64,000 nucleotides of DNA, taken from Proteobacteria bacterium SG_bin6 (GTDB lineage Bacteria > Pseudomonadota > Alphaproteobacteria > Sphingomonadales > Sphingomonadaceae). Position 1 is the stretch's first letter. Each line of letters opens with the position of its first letter. This document shows positions 29,823 to 38,275 of the stretch, piece after piece. The position numbers and the translations under genes were made by a program. Where the stretch lies: contig LWDJ01000004.1 in NCBI GenBank assembly GCA_002083435.1, forward strand, positions 113,473 to 177,472, read 5' to 3'. Under the pieces are notes generated by a model. It was not told where the DNA came from. It did not search any database and saw only the letters and a program-made list of their open reading frames with translations.

Positions 29823-30125
29823 GAGGACGGGGCCACCCTCTAGCCCCTTCCCCAGCGCTGACATGACCGCCTTCGCCGGGGAAGGCGGGGGCGCCACGGG
29901 CACCGGCCTGCGCCCAAATGACTCGGCCACGCGACGAAGCAGGCGCGGCGGCGGATTCCCCCGCGCGCTCGACATGCTATGATCCGGCCGGCGGCATCGC
30001 GCGGCGGCCCCCTCCGCTCCCGTTAACCACCTTTCTTGGTAAAGTCGCTTTTCATCGTCTCGCCGCTCTTCCATAGTCGTTCGCGACCGGCCGATGGGCG
30101 GCCGGCCCGCAAGGACCATCGGCGC
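29823..30125. other. Intergenic stretch between threonine ammonia-lyase and bpt
   Basis: About 303 bp without a convincing gene. Near its start is one strong hairpin (29867-29888, listed separately). The remainder is GC-rich, with a moderately AT-richer section around 30020-30060 that could hold the bpt promoter, but I cannot assign -35/-10 boxes. Confidence 0.5.
29867..29888 (+). terminator. Hairpin downstream of threonine ammonia-lyase gene
   Basis: Perfect 8-bp stem CCGCCTTC / GAAGGCGG with a GCCGGG loop, about 45 bp after the stop codon. There is no U-tract, so it may be a weak terminator or mRNA-stabilising hairpin. Confidence 0.4.
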
Positions 30126-30905
30126 GTGACGGCCCCTTTCCGCTTCCCCCGTTTCTTCGTCACCAGCCCGTCGCCCTGCCCCTATCTGCCGGGGCGGCTG
30201 GAGCGCAAAGTCTTCACCGAACTGAGCGGCCCGCACGCGACCGAGCTGAACGACGCGCTCAGCCGGATCGGCTTTCGCCGAAGCCAGTCGGTCGCCTATC
30301 GCCCGAGCTGCGCGGGGTGCGCCGCCTGCGTCTCGGTGCGCGTCGTCGCGAGCGCGTTCGAGCCCAACGCCACCCAGCGCAAGCTGATGCGCCGCCACGC
30401 TGATCTGGAAGTGAGCGCCTGTCGCCCCTGGGCCACCGATGAGCAATATGATCTGCTTCGCCGCTATCTCGCCGCCCGCCATCCGGGCGGTGGCATGGCC
30501 GGGATGGACGAGAGCGACTATGCCGACATGGTCGAACAGTCCCCGGTCAACAGCAGCGTGATCGAATATCGCGAGCCCGCCGCGCGCGGCCGGCGCGGTC
30601 GGCTGGTCGGCGCCTGCCTCACCGATCAGCAGGCGGATGGGCTGTCGATGATCTACAGCTTCTTCGATGCCGATATCGCCGACCGGCCGGGGCTGGGCAA
30701 TCTGATCATCCTCGATCACATCGCCCGCGCCCGCATGGCCGGGCTGCCCTATGTCTATCTCGGCTATTGGGTGAAGGGCAGCGCGCGGATGAGCTACAAG
30801 ACGCGCTACCGCCCGATCGAGGCGCTGGGGCCGACCGGCTGGCACCGCCTGCCGGACGCTGACCTGCCGGTGGCGCAGCCCCGCGCGGTGGAACGCGTCG
30901 GCTAG
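30126..30905 (+). CDS. bpt: Aspartate/glutamate leucyltransferase (bacterial arginyl-transferase family, Bpt)
   Basis: About 259 residues. It transfers leucine (or arginine) from aminoacyl-tRNA to N-terminal acidic residues, feeding the ClpS/ClpAP N-degron route. The N-terminal domain has FFVTSPSPCPYLPGRLERK and the Cys pair in SCAGCAACVSVRV, and the GNAT-like C-terminal domain has SMIYSFFDADIADRPGLGN, LPYVYLGYWVKGSARMSYK and YRPIEAL. The GTG at 30126 with AAGGA upstream gives the family-typical start (TAPFRFPRFF). The frame is open to an ATG at 30036, which would add 30 atypical residues. Monocistronic as far as can be seen. Confidence 0.92.
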   Translation: MTAPFRFPRFFVTSPSPCPYLPGRLERKVFTELSGPHATELNDALSRIGFRRSQSVAYRPSCAGCAACVSVRVVASAFEPNATQRKLMRRHADLEVSACRPWATDEQYDLLRRYLAARHPGGGMAGMDESDYADMVEQSPVNSSVIEYREPAARGRRGRLVGACLTDQQADGLSMIYSFFDADIADRPGLGNLIILDHIARARMAGLPYVYLGYWVKGSARMSYKTRYRPIEALGPTGWHRLPDADLPVAQPRAVERVG

Positions 30906-30911
30906 AACGAT

Positions 30912-31000
30912 TTCGAGGCAGGTGGAATCACCTGCCGGCTCGGAAATCGCGGATAAACCAACGCCGAGCGCGGCGATCCGATTTCATCGGATCGAAAACC
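30912..31000. repeat. Pair of perfect palindromes downstream of bpt
   Basis: Two hairpins lie in the 143-bp gap between convergent genes: GGCAGGTG-GAAT-CACCTGCC at 30917-30936 (8-bp stem) and CGATCCGAT-TTC-ATCGGATCG at 30974-30994 (9-bp stem), the latter followed by AAAACCGCTCC. They resemble a dispersed intergenic palindromic element seen in alphaproteobacterial genomes and could double as a bidirectional terminator. Confidence 0.55.
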
Positions 31001-31048
31001 GCTCCAGGGTCGTTCTCAGCGGCGCAGGATCGGCACCGACCCGCTCCC

Positions 31049-32044
31049 CTATTTCTCGAGCAGCGACACCGCCGGGCGCCCGACCGGGCTGCTCGCCACC
31101 TTGGGCGCGCGCGTGTCGAGCGCGGTGAGCCACGCCTTGGCGCGCTCACCGATCAGCATTTGCGGGAGCGAGGGGGTGAGGCTCCCCTTCGCCTCCCACT
31201 GGCCGATCAGCCCGGCGGCCTCCCGCCCCGCGGCTTCGAGCGGCTGGGGCTTGCGCAGCGCCTGGTTGATCAGCGCGTCGCCGAAAAAGGTCCAGTCGCT
31301 ATCGGCCTGGCAGCCGAACGAAGTGCGATCGCCGCTCGACGCGGTGAGGATCGCAGTGTCGCCGGTCGCGAGCGCGGGGACGAAGATGCCCGAGAAGCAC
31401 GCGCTCACGATCAGCAGCCGCCGCTTGATCCTGAGCGCGTCGAGCAGCGCGTCGAGCCGCGCCGGGCTCATCACCCCCCAGCCCTCGTCGCCATAATTAT
31501 AGACGACGCCGAACGGCGCGCCGTGGCTGGTCGTGTAGAGGATCAGCACATCCTCCTTGGGGTCGATCAGCTCGGCGACGCGGGCGAGCGCCATGTCGAG
31601 ATTGGCGGGCGATCCGCGCGCGAGCAGCGGCCCGCCGCGCCCATCCGGTCCCGCGAGCGTGATGCTCCGCCCCTGCGCCGCATAGCGCGCGGTGAGCACC
31701 CGCCCGGCCTCGCGCGCCTCGCGCGCGAACACCCCGTCGCTATCAAGCGCGACCGAGACGACATAGGCATCGACCACGCCTTTGCGCTGCGGCGCAAGGG
31801 CGGCGAGCTGGCCCTGCAGCAGCCGCGCCTCGGCAAGCTCCTGCGCCGCATCGCGGTGATGCTCGATACTGGTGCCGCCGGCCGCGTAATACGCGCCCTG
31901 CTCGGGCGTGACGCCGTTGAAGAAGGGCGGCGGCGCGCCATGCTTGGGCGGCTCGGCGACGCGCTGCGATGCGGCAGGGCCGGCGGCTAGGGCGAGGGCC
32001 AGGGCGAGCAGCGGGAAGATGTGAGGGCGGACGATCCGGAACAT
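31049..32044 (-). CDS. Secreted C13-family (legumain/caspase-fold) cysteine peptidase
   Basis: A 331-residue protein with a signal peptide (HIFPLLALALALAAGPAASQ). The peptidase C13 catalytic pair is visible: the His in LILYTTSHGAPFG and the Cys nucleophile in LLIVSACFSGIFVP, separated by a spacing normal for clan CD. The following ILTASSGDRTSFGCQADSDW and FFGDALINQAL match the family's C-terminal core. Exported clan CD peptidases in bacteria are poorly characterised; substrate is unknown. It is on the minus strand downstream of a divergently oriented toxin-antitoxin-like pair. Transcription is probably its own. Confidence 0.85.
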   Translation of the reverse strand: MFRIVRPHIFPLLALALALAAGPAASQRVAEPPKHGAPPPFFNGVTPEQGAYYAAGGTSIEHHRDAAQELAEARLLQGQLAALAPQRKGVVDAYVVSVALDSDGVFAREAREAGRVLTARYAAQGRSITLAGPDGRGGPLLARGSPANLDMALARVAELIDPKEDVLILYTTSHGAPFGVVYNYGDEGWGVMSPARLDALLDALRIKRRLLIVSACFSGIFVPALATGDTAILTASSGDRTSFGCQADSDWTFFGDALINQALRKPQPLEAAGREAAGLIGQWEAKGSLTPSLPQMLIGERAKAWLTALDTRAPKVASSPVGRPAVSLLEK

Positions 32045-32169
32045 TGCCCTTCGTCCGCTGGAGCGGCGGCGGCTGTCAACGGCGAAAAGCGCGGTAGGTA
32101 CGACGAGCGCGTCGACACCGGGACTGGTTCGCCCTTGTCAAAGCGGGCGCGGCAGGCGAAGTTACTTGA

Positions 32170-32391
32170 GTGACCCAGCAACGCATCGTCATCAACCCGG
32201 AAGTCTGTGGCGGCCGACCGATCATCGCCGGAACTCGGATGCGCGTTGTCGATATTCTTGAGATGCTCGCCGCGGGCGTGAGCGAGGCTGAAATTGTCTC
32301 GGACTTTCCGTTTCTGGGAGCCGCCGATATCCGCGCTGCCCTGGCCTACGCCGCGCGCGCAGTCGATCACCGGATCGTCATGGCCGCTTGA
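32170..32391 (+). CDS. DUF433 family antitoxin-like protein
   Basis: A 73-residue protein with the DUF433 pattern: RIVINPEVCGGRPIIAGTRM, VVDILEMLAAGVSEAEIVSDF and the final DIRAALAYAARAVDH. DUF433 proteins have a winged-helix-like VapB-type fold and are regularly encoded just before DUF5615 PIN-like proteins, as here. Start codon is GTG at 32170. The stop overlaps the ATG of the next gene (TGATG), indicating coupling. Probable role: antitoxin and autorepressor of the pair. Confidence 0.85.
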   Translation: MTQQRIVINPEVCGGRPIIAGTRMRVVDILEMLAAGVSEAEIVSDFPFLGAADIRAALAYAARAVDHRIVMAA

Positions 32392-32714
32392 TGCGGTTTC
32401 TGGTCGATGCGCAACTGCCCGAACGCCTGTGTCAATGGCTTCGCGAACAAGGTCACGAAGCATTATACGTTCCCACACTGCTGACCGGCGAAACACCCGA
32501 CGCGGTCGTCGCGGCGTATGCGGCAGATCACGGCCTGACGTTGATTTCCAAGGACGAAGATTTCACACACCGCCACCTAACCGGCGGTTATCAGCTCGTG
32601 TGGATACGGCTAGGCAACGCCAGTAACCGGGAACTGCTGGCGTGGTTCGCGCCCCGCTTCCCCGAGATACTGGCGGCCCTGACAAACGGCGAAGCTCTGG
32701 TCGAGGTTCGCTAG
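32391..32714 (+). CDS. DUF5615 (Mut7-C/PIN-like) toxin-like protein
   Basis: A 107-residue protein: MRFLVDAQLPERLCQWLREQ with the first conserved Asp, LISKDEDFTHRHLTGG with the acidic cluster, and VWIRLGNASN, the hallmark strand of DUF5615. The acidic residues are compatible with a PIN-type metal-dependent RNase site. The ATG at 32391 overlaps the upstream stop by one base; an in-frame TTG at 32388 is the alternative. It ends 8 bp before the convergent end of sdhA. Toxicity is inferred from the family pairing only. Confidence 0.85.
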   Translation: MRFLVDAQLPERLCQWLREQGHEALYVPTLLTGETPDAVVAAYAADHGLTLISKDEDFTHRHLTGGYQLVWIRLGNASNRELLAWFAPRFPEILAALTNGEALVEVR

Positions 32715-32721
32715 ACGCCCC

Positions 32722-34521
32722 TCAATACACCCGCTTCTTCGGCTTGATGTACTCCGCGTCGTCGGTGAGCGTATAGTCGTGCACCGGGCGGTAATCGATG
32801 CTCGTCGCGCCGCCCTTGCCGCCCCAGCCGGCGAAGCTGGCGATCGTGTGCTTCATCCAGTTGGCGTCGTCGCGATCGGGGTAATCCTCGTTCACATGCG
32901 CGCCGCGGCTTTCCTTGCGGTTGGCCGCCGAATGCACCGTCACCACGGCTTGCGCGAGCAGATTGTCGAGCTCCAGCGTCTCCACCAGATCGGTGTTCCA
33001 GATCAGCGAGCGGTCGCTCACCCGCACGTCCTGGAAGCCCTGATAGATGCTCTCGATCTTGGCGACGCCCTCGCCCAGCAGCGCATTGTCGCGGAACACC
33101 GCGCAGTGCTTCTGCATCGTGCGCTGCATCTCCAGCCGCACCTTGGCGGTCGGCGTGCCGCCGGCGGCGCCCCGGAAATGATCGAGCCGGGCGAGCGCCA
33201 TTTCCTCCGAGCCCTTGGGCAGCGGATTGTGCGGCGTGCCGGGCTTCAAGGTTTCCTTGATCCGCAGCCCCGTCGCGCGGCCGAACACCACCAGGTCGAT
33301 CAGCGAGTTGGAACCAAGCCGGTTCGCGCCGTGCACCGAAACGCACGCCGCCTCGCCGACCGCGTACAGGCCGGGCACCACCGCATCGGGGTTGCCATCC
33401 TTCAGATGGACGACTTCGCCATGATAGTTACAGGGGATGCCGCCCATATTGTAATGGACCGTCGGCACCACCGGCAGCGGCTGGCGGGTGAGATCGACGC
33501 CGGCGAAAATCTTGCCCGTCTCGGTGATGCCGGGCAGCCGCTCGGCGAGCACCTTGGGGTCGATATGGTCGAGGTGAAGGAAGATATGGTCCTTCTCCTT
33601 GCCCACCCCGCGCCCTTCGCGAATCTCGATCGCCATGCAGCGCGAGACGACGTCGCGGCTGGCGAGGTCCTTGGCGGACGGTGCATAGCGCTCCATGAAG
33701 CGCTCGCCTTCGCTATTGGTGAGGTAGCCGCCCTCCCCGCGCGCGCCTTCGGTGATCAGCACGCCTGCGCCATAGATCCCGGTCGGGTGGAACTGGACGA
33801 ATTCCATGTCCTGCAGCGGCAAGCCGGCGCGCAGCACCATCGCGTTGCCATCGCCGGTGCAGGTGTGCGCCGAGGTCGCCGAATAATAGACGCGGCCATA
33901 GCCGCCCGTCGCCAGCACAACCGAATGCGCGCGGAAGCGGTGGATGCTGCCATCCTCCATGCACAATGCGATCACGCCCCGGCACGCGCCATTCTCCATG
34001 ATCAGATCGAGCGCGAAATATTCGACGAAAAAGTCCGCGTCGTATTTCAGGCTCTGCTGGTAGAGCGCGTGGAGCATCGCATGGCCGGTGCGGTCGGCGG
34101 CGGCGCAGGTGCGCTGCACCGGCGGGCCTTCGCCCATATTCTGCATATGGCCGCCGAACGGGCGCTGATAGATGGTGCCATCGGCGTTGCGGCTGAACGG
34201 CACGCCGGCGTGCTCCAGCTCATACACCGCCGCCGGCGCCTCGCGAACCATATATTCGATCGCGTCCTGGTCGCCGAGCCAGTCGGAACCCTTCACCGTA
34301 TCGTACATGTGCCACGACCAGTGATCGGGGGTGTTGTTGCCCAGGCTCGCCGCGATCCCGCCCTGCGCCGCGACGGTGTGGCTGCGCGTCGGGAACACCT
34401 TGGTGATACAGGCGGTCTTCAGCCCCGCCTCGGCGATGCCCATCGTCGCGCGCAGGCCGGAACCGCCCGCGCCCACCACCACCGCGTCGTAAGTGTGGTC
34501 GATGATCTTGTAGGCGCTCAT
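32722..34521 (-). CDS. sdhA: Succinate dehydrogenase flavoprotein subunit
   Basis: A 599-residue catalytic subunit of complex II, oxidising succinate to fumarate. It shows the N-terminal FAD dinucleotide fold (YDAVVVGAGGSGLRATMGIA), the covalent-FAD His region SHTVAAQGGI, the QFHPTGIYGAGVLITEGARG segment, the active-site RFMERYAPSAKDLASRDVVSR and the C-terminal capping GGKGGATSIDYRPVHDYTL. Length is standard. Its start overlaps sdhD by ATGA. The iron-sulfur gene sdhB, which usually follows sdhA in this group, is absent; a DUF433/DUF5615 pair and a C13 peptidase gene occupy the downstream region. Confidence 0.96.
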   Translation of the reverse strand: MSAYKIIDHTYDAVVVGAGGSGLRATMGIAEAGLKTACITKVFPTRSHTVAAQGGIAASLGNNTPDHWSWHMYDTVKGSDWLGDQDAIEYMVREAPAAVYELEHAGVPFSRNADGTIYQRPFGGHMQNMGEGPPVQRTCAAADRTGHAMLHALYQQSLKYDADFFVEYFALDLIMENGACRGVIALCMEDGSIHRFRAHSVVLATGGYGRVYYSATSAHTCTGDGNAMVLRAGLPLQDMEFVQFHPTGIYGAGVLITEGARGEGGYLTNSEGERFMERYAPSAKDLASRDVVSRCMAIEIREGRGVGKEKDHIFLHLDHIDPKVLAERLPGITETGKIFAGVDLTRQPLPVVPTVHYNMGGIPCNYHGEVVHLKDGNPDAVVPGLYAVGEAACVSVHGANRLGSNSLIDLVVFGRATGLRIKETLKPGTPHNPLPKGSEEMALARLDHFRGAAGGTPTAKVRLEMQRTMQKHCAVFRDNALLGEGVAKIESIYQGFQDVRVSDRSLIWNTDLVETLELDNLLAQAVVTVHSAANRKESRGAHVNEDYPDRDDANWMKHTIASFAGWGGKGGATSIDYRPVHDYTLTDDAEYIKPKKRVY

Positions 34522-34907
34522 GCCGCGCTGCCTCCGGTGAATGCGATTTTCAGAATGGCGAAGATCGCCGTCGCCCCGGCCGCGACGACGAACAGGTTGA
34601 CGAGCAGCATCAACGCGACGCGCGAGGCGCCGTGCTGATAATCCTCGATCACGATCTGCAGCCCCAGGCGGAAATGGTAAAAGGTGTTGAGCACCAACAG
34701 CAGCATCGGCACCGCCGCCCAGGGCGACGCCAGCCAGCCGCGCACGCTCGCATAATCATGTCCCGGCAGCAGCGCGATCGAGGCGAGCAGCCACACGATC
34801 AGCACCAGATTGCCGCCCGCGGTCAGCCGCTGATGCCACCAATGCTGCGGCCCGTGCTTGGCGGCGCCCAGCCCGCGCACGCGGCCGAGCTCAGTTCCCG
34901 TGCCCAT
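34518..34907 (-). CDS. sdhD: Succinate dehydrogenase membrane anchor subunit
   Basis: A 129-residue anchor with three hydrophobic segments (NLVLIVWLLASIALL, AAVPMLLLVLNTFYHFRLGL, ALMLLVNLFVVAAGATAIFA). The quinone/heme-region residues are in HWWHQRLTAGGN and FYHFRLGLQIVIEDY, where His precedes the conserved Asp-Tyr. It lies between sdhC (3 bp upstream) and sdhA (ATGA overlap), which confirms the identification. It anchors complex II in the inner membrane and helps bind heme b and ubiquinone. Confidence 0.94.
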   Translation of the reverse strand: MGTGTELGRVRGLGAAKHGPQHWWHQRLTAGGNLVLIVWLLASIALLPGHDYASVRGWLASPWAAVPMLLLVLNTFYHFRLGLQIVIEDYQHGASRVALMLLVNLFVVAAGATAIFAILKIAFTGGSAA

Positions 34908-34910
34908 CGC

Positions 34911-35324
34911 TCAATTCCCCGAAAGCAAGAAGGCCCAATAGGCCGCCGTCGCGACGATCGCGAAGAAGAAGGTGCCCTGCGCCATGCGCTTGTTCGCGCC
35001 CAGCTCGTACCCGGCGCCGGTATCGAGCACCAGGTGGCGCACTCCCGATGCCATGTGCTGGAAGAAGGCAAGCGTCAGGCCGATGCCGAACAGATAGCCC
35101 AGCGGGTTCAGATGCCCGTCGGCGCGGGTGAACACGTCCAGGAAGAAATCATAGCTTTCCTTGCCGCCCGCCAGCGCCGCGAGCCACCAGGTGAACAGCA
35201 GCGTGCCGACCACCGCCATGCCATCCCCGGTCACCCGGTGAAGGATCGATACCAGCATGTGCGGGCCCCATTTCCAGATGCTCAAATGGGGCGAAAGCGG
35301 GCGCGCGCTACGCGGGGCTACCAA
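34911..35324 (-). CDS. sdhC: Succinate dehydrogenase cytochrome b556 subunit
   Basis: A 137-residue three-helix subunit. Diagnostic segments are RPLSPHLSIWKWGPHMLVS followed by ILHRVTG (the Ser and Arg near the quinone site) and the heme-ligand region FFQHMASGVRHLVLDTG. Start is TTG at 35324; AAGGA seven bases upstream supports this choice over later codons. First gene of sdhCDA. The ~185 bp upstream, shared with the divergent chemoreceptor gene, must contain its promoter. Confidence 0.94.
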   Translation of the reverse strand: MVAPRSARPLSPHLSIWKWGPHMLVSILHRVTGDGMAVVGTLLFTWWLAALAGGKESYDFFLDVFTRADGHLNPLGYLFGIGLTLAFFQHMASGVRHLVLDTGAGYELGANKRMAQGTFFFAIVATAAYWAFLLSGN

Positions 35325-35509
35325 GGCTTGGTCCTTCCCTAAGGTCTTCTATGCCGCCCCTATTAGTGGTCGTACGCGGCGTTGCAATGGGGATGGCGCG
35401 GCGCGTGCGCGAACCGCCTATCACTAACCTGCCCTTAACCAAAAGCGCTTACCCCGACGCGGGACGAAGCAAGACGCGGTAACTGCCCGCGTTCGGGGGA
35501 GAAAAGGCT

Positions 35510-36868
35510 TTGAGCACGAAGGTAATGCCCGCGATCGGCACGGTGGCAGCGCAGATTGACATCGCCGCCCGGCTGCGTGTGTTCGACGTGGATGGCTCGC
35601 TCGCCGCCAGCGCGCGTGACACCTGGGCGCTGCTCGAACCCGAAATCCGCGCGATCGCGGAGGCCTATTGGGAGCAATGGCTCCACTGCTTCCCCGAAGA
35701 GCGCAATTGGGCGCCGATGGATACCCAGCGGATGATCGACGTCGGCTGCGTGTTCCTGCGCAACCGCTTCCTCGATACCGCGGGCCGCGCCTGGATCGAA
35801 TCGATCGAGCGCTCGGTCGCCGCCGCCTATAAGGGCGACGCCTCGCCGCTCGCCTTGCTCTCGATGATCTCGGCGAGCGACCGCGCCGCGCTCGACGTGA
35901 TCATGCGCCGCGTCGACCGCGACGATCCGCGCCTGCCGGTGATGATCGACACGCTGCTCCGCCTGTCCGCGCTGGAGGGCGAGATCACGGTTGCGATCTT
36001 CAACGCCTATCATGATTATGGCGCGCAGCTCGCCCGCGACCGGCTCGCCGCCGATTTCCGCGAAGGCATCGCCAAGATGGTCGAAAGCCTGACGCATGAG
36101 GGCACCGCCTTGCGCACTCAGGCGACCCGCACCAGCAGCAGCACGCGCGGGATGCTCGGCAAGACCAGCGAAGTCGCCGCCGCCGCCGAACAATCGGCGG
36201 TCGCGATGCGCGAAGCGGCGCAGACCGCCGCCGGCCTGATCCGCGCGATCGAGGATGCGCGCAGCGAGGTGGAGGCCGCCGCCCATATCGCCACCCGCGC
36301 CGCCGGCCAGGCGGGTGCCGCGGTCGGCATGTCGGAGACGCTTTCGGACCATGCCAAGTCGATCGAATCGATCCTGGGGCTGATCCGCGACATCGCCGGC
36401 CAGACCAACCTGCTCGCGCTGAACGCGACGATCGAGGCGGCGCGCGCCGGCGACGCGGGGCGTGGCTTCGCGGTCGTGGCGCAGGAAGTGAAGAGCCTCG
36501 CCAACCAGACCGCGCGCGCGACCGACGACATCGCCGCCAAGATCGCCGCGATCCAGAGCGCGACGCGATCGACCGTGGAGACCAACGCTTCGATCCGCGC
36601 GACCGTGGCCGAGGTCCAGCAATCGGCCGAGAAGATCCGCGCCGCGATGGAAACCCAGGCGCAGACCGTCACCGCAATCACCGCCAGCGTCGACGAAACC
36701 GCGCTCGCCGCCGATTCGATGTCGAACACGATCGCCGCGATCCGTGAGGATACCGAAAGCGTGGCGAGCGAGATCGACCGGGTCGGCCAGGGCTTCGACG
36801 CGTTCGACGCGCGGCTCGGCACGCTGAAATTCAGCGCCGACGATTTCGTCTCCAAGGTCGCGGCCTGA
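35510..36868 (+). CDS. Soluble methyl-accepting chemotaxis protein with globin-like N-terminal region (copy 1)
   Basis: A 452-residue chemoreceptor lacking any transmembrane segment. Residues ~35-185 are all-helical and laid out like a globin-coupled sensor domain, but I do not find the proximal heme His at the expected helix (the segment reads ERSVAAAYKGDASPLALL). The rest is the signalling coiled coil with the conserved hairpin tip IRDIAGQTNLLALNATIEAA and AGDAGRGFAVVAQEVKSLA. Start is TTG at 35510 preceded by GGGGGAGAAAAGG. It is followed 4 bp later by a paralogue, so the two are probably co-transcribed. Likely cytosolic energy or redox taxis receptor; ligand unknown. Confidence 0.88.
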   Translation: MSTKVMPAIGTVAAQIDIAARLRVFDVDGSLAASARDTWALLEPEIRAIAEAYWEQWLHCFPEERNWAPMDTQRMIDVGCVFLRNRFLDTAGRAWIESIERSVAAAYKGDASPLALLSMISASDRAALDVIMRRVDRDDPRLPVMIDTLLRLSALEGEITVAIFNAYHDYGAQLARDRLAADFREGIAKMVESLTHEGTALRTQATRTSSSTRGMLGKTSEVAAAAEQSAVAMREAAQTAAGLIRAIEDARSEVEAAAHIATRAAGQAGAAVGMSETLSDHAKSIESILGLIRDIAGQTNLLALNATIEAARAGDAGRGFAVVAQEVKSLANQTARATDDIAAKIAAIQSATRSTVETNASIRATVAEVQQSAEKIRAAMETQAQTVTAITASVDETALAADSMSNTIAAIREDTESVASEIDRVGQGFDAFDARLGTLKFSADDFVSKVAA

Positions 36869-36872
36869 TCCG

Positions 36873-38243
36873 ATGGGCGCCCTCCCCCAACTCCCCGACA
36901 GCCTGTGGGGCGAGGATGATCGCTCCGCCCGCGACCGCATCGCGCCTTATGACAAGGACGGCATGATCGCCCGCCACCACGCCGAACTCGGCGCGGCGAT
37001 CGAGCCGGCGATCGAACAAATCGCGGCGCATTTCTGGGATTATTTCCTCGCCCTGCCGCACATGCGACCGCATCTGGCGCCATTCACGCCCGACTATCGC
37101 GCCAAGCGGATCGCGCGCACCGCCGAATATACCCGACTGAAGTTTCGCGATCCCTTCAACGATGAATGGTGCAAGATCGCCGCGCGCCAGGTGGCCGAGG
37201 CGCGCAAGGTCGGCACGCCGGTATCGGCGCTGCTCGCCAGCTATAATTGGGGCCATAGCCGCGGCCTGAAGGCGCTGCGCGAGCAAGTCGCTGGCGACCT
37301 TGATCGCTATATGCTGTTCGCCGACATCAGCAATCGGCTGGCGACCGTCGAGAATGAGGCGATGCTGTCGTGGCTCGGCAATTTCGAGGCGCGGATCGCG
37401 CGCGAGGCGCGGCAGAAGCAATCGTTTCGCTTCAAGAAGTTGCTGGCCGAGGTGGTGGAAAACGGCGCCGCGCTCGGCACGTCGCTGAAGCAGCAGGCCG
37501 ATGGCGCGCTCGCCACTGCGCGCGAGATGGTGGGCCGCACCACCGAAGTCGCCGCCGCCGCGACCCAATCGGCGAGCGCGATGCGCGAGGCGGCGCAAAC
37601 CGCGAGCGGGCTGATGCATGCGATCGAGACCGCGCGCGGCGAGGCCGACGCGACCGGCGCGATCGCCAACCGCGCCGCCGATCAATCGCGCGAGGCGATG
37701 ACGATGGCCCAGGCGTTCAGCGAGCATACCCAGTCGATCGAATCGGTGCTGGCGCTGATCCGCGACATCGCCGGGCAGACCAACCTGCTCGCGCTGAACG
37801 CGACGATCGAAGCGGCGCGCGCGGGCGACGCCGGGCGCGGCTTCGCGGTGGTCGCGCAGGAAGTGAAGTCCCTCGCCAACCAGACCGCGCGCGCGACCGA
37901 CGACATCGCCGCCAAGATCGCCGCGATCCAGAGCGCCTCGCGCGCGACGGTGGACGCGAACGGCGTGATCTTCCGCACCATCGCCGATGTCCGCGAAAGC
38001 GCCGAGCGCATCCAGGCGGTGATCGGCGCGCAGGCGCACACCGTCGCCTCGATCACCGCGGCGGTCGACGAAACCGCGCTCGCCGCCGACACCATCTCGT
38101 CGACGCTGGGCGCGATCCGCGAGGGGACCGGCGCGGTCGCGACCGACCTTACCCAGGTGCAGCAGGGCTTCACCGGGTTGAACCAGCAGCTCGCCCACCT
38201 GTCGCAGCGCGCGATCGAGTTCACCGCCAGCGTCGAGCGCTAG
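36873..38243 (+). CDS. Soluble methyl-accepting chemotaxis protein with globin-like N-terminal region (copy 2)
   Basis: A 456-residue paralogue of the preceding gene. The N-terminal ~180 residues again suggest a globin-like sensor (AAHFWDYFLALPHMRPHLAP and RQVAEARKVGTPVSALLASY). In typical globin-coupled sensors the latter stretch starts with the heme-binding His (H-x-R-x-G), whereas here the aligned residue appears to be Glu. The signalling domain is nearly identical to copy 1 over the tip. No membrane helix. It starts 4 bp after copy 1 and is followed by a palindromic repeat region. Receptor for an intracellular signal, perhaps not heme based. Confidence 0.88.
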   Translation: MGALPQLPDSLWGEDDRSARDRIAPYDKDGMIARHHAELGAAIEPAIEQIAAHFWDYFLALPHMRPHLAPFTPDYRAKRIARTAEYTRLKFRDPFNDEWCKIAARQVAEARKVGTPVSALLASYNWGHSRGLKALREQVAGDLDRYMLFADISNRLATVENEAMLSWLGNFEARIAREARQKQSFRFKKLLAEVVENGAALGTSLKQQADGALATAREMVGRTTEVAAAATQSASAMREAAQTASGLMHAIETARGEADATGAIANRAADQSREAMTMAQAFSEHTQSIESVLALIRDIAGQTNLLALNATIEAARAGDAGRGFAVVAQEVKSLANQTARATDDIAAKIAAIQSASRATVDANGVIFRTIADVRESAERIQAVIGAQAHTVASITAAVDETALAADTISSTLGAIREGTGAVATDLTQVQQGFTGLNQQLAHLSQRAIEFTASVER

Positions 38244-38275
38244 AGCACCACCATCTTGGGCAGGCGCAGAAATTG

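Noticed and set aside
28593..30845. 750-codon minus-strand open frame opposite threonine ammonia-lyase and bpt
   Set aside because: Spans two well-identified plus-strand genes and has shadow-type composition with no recognisable domain.
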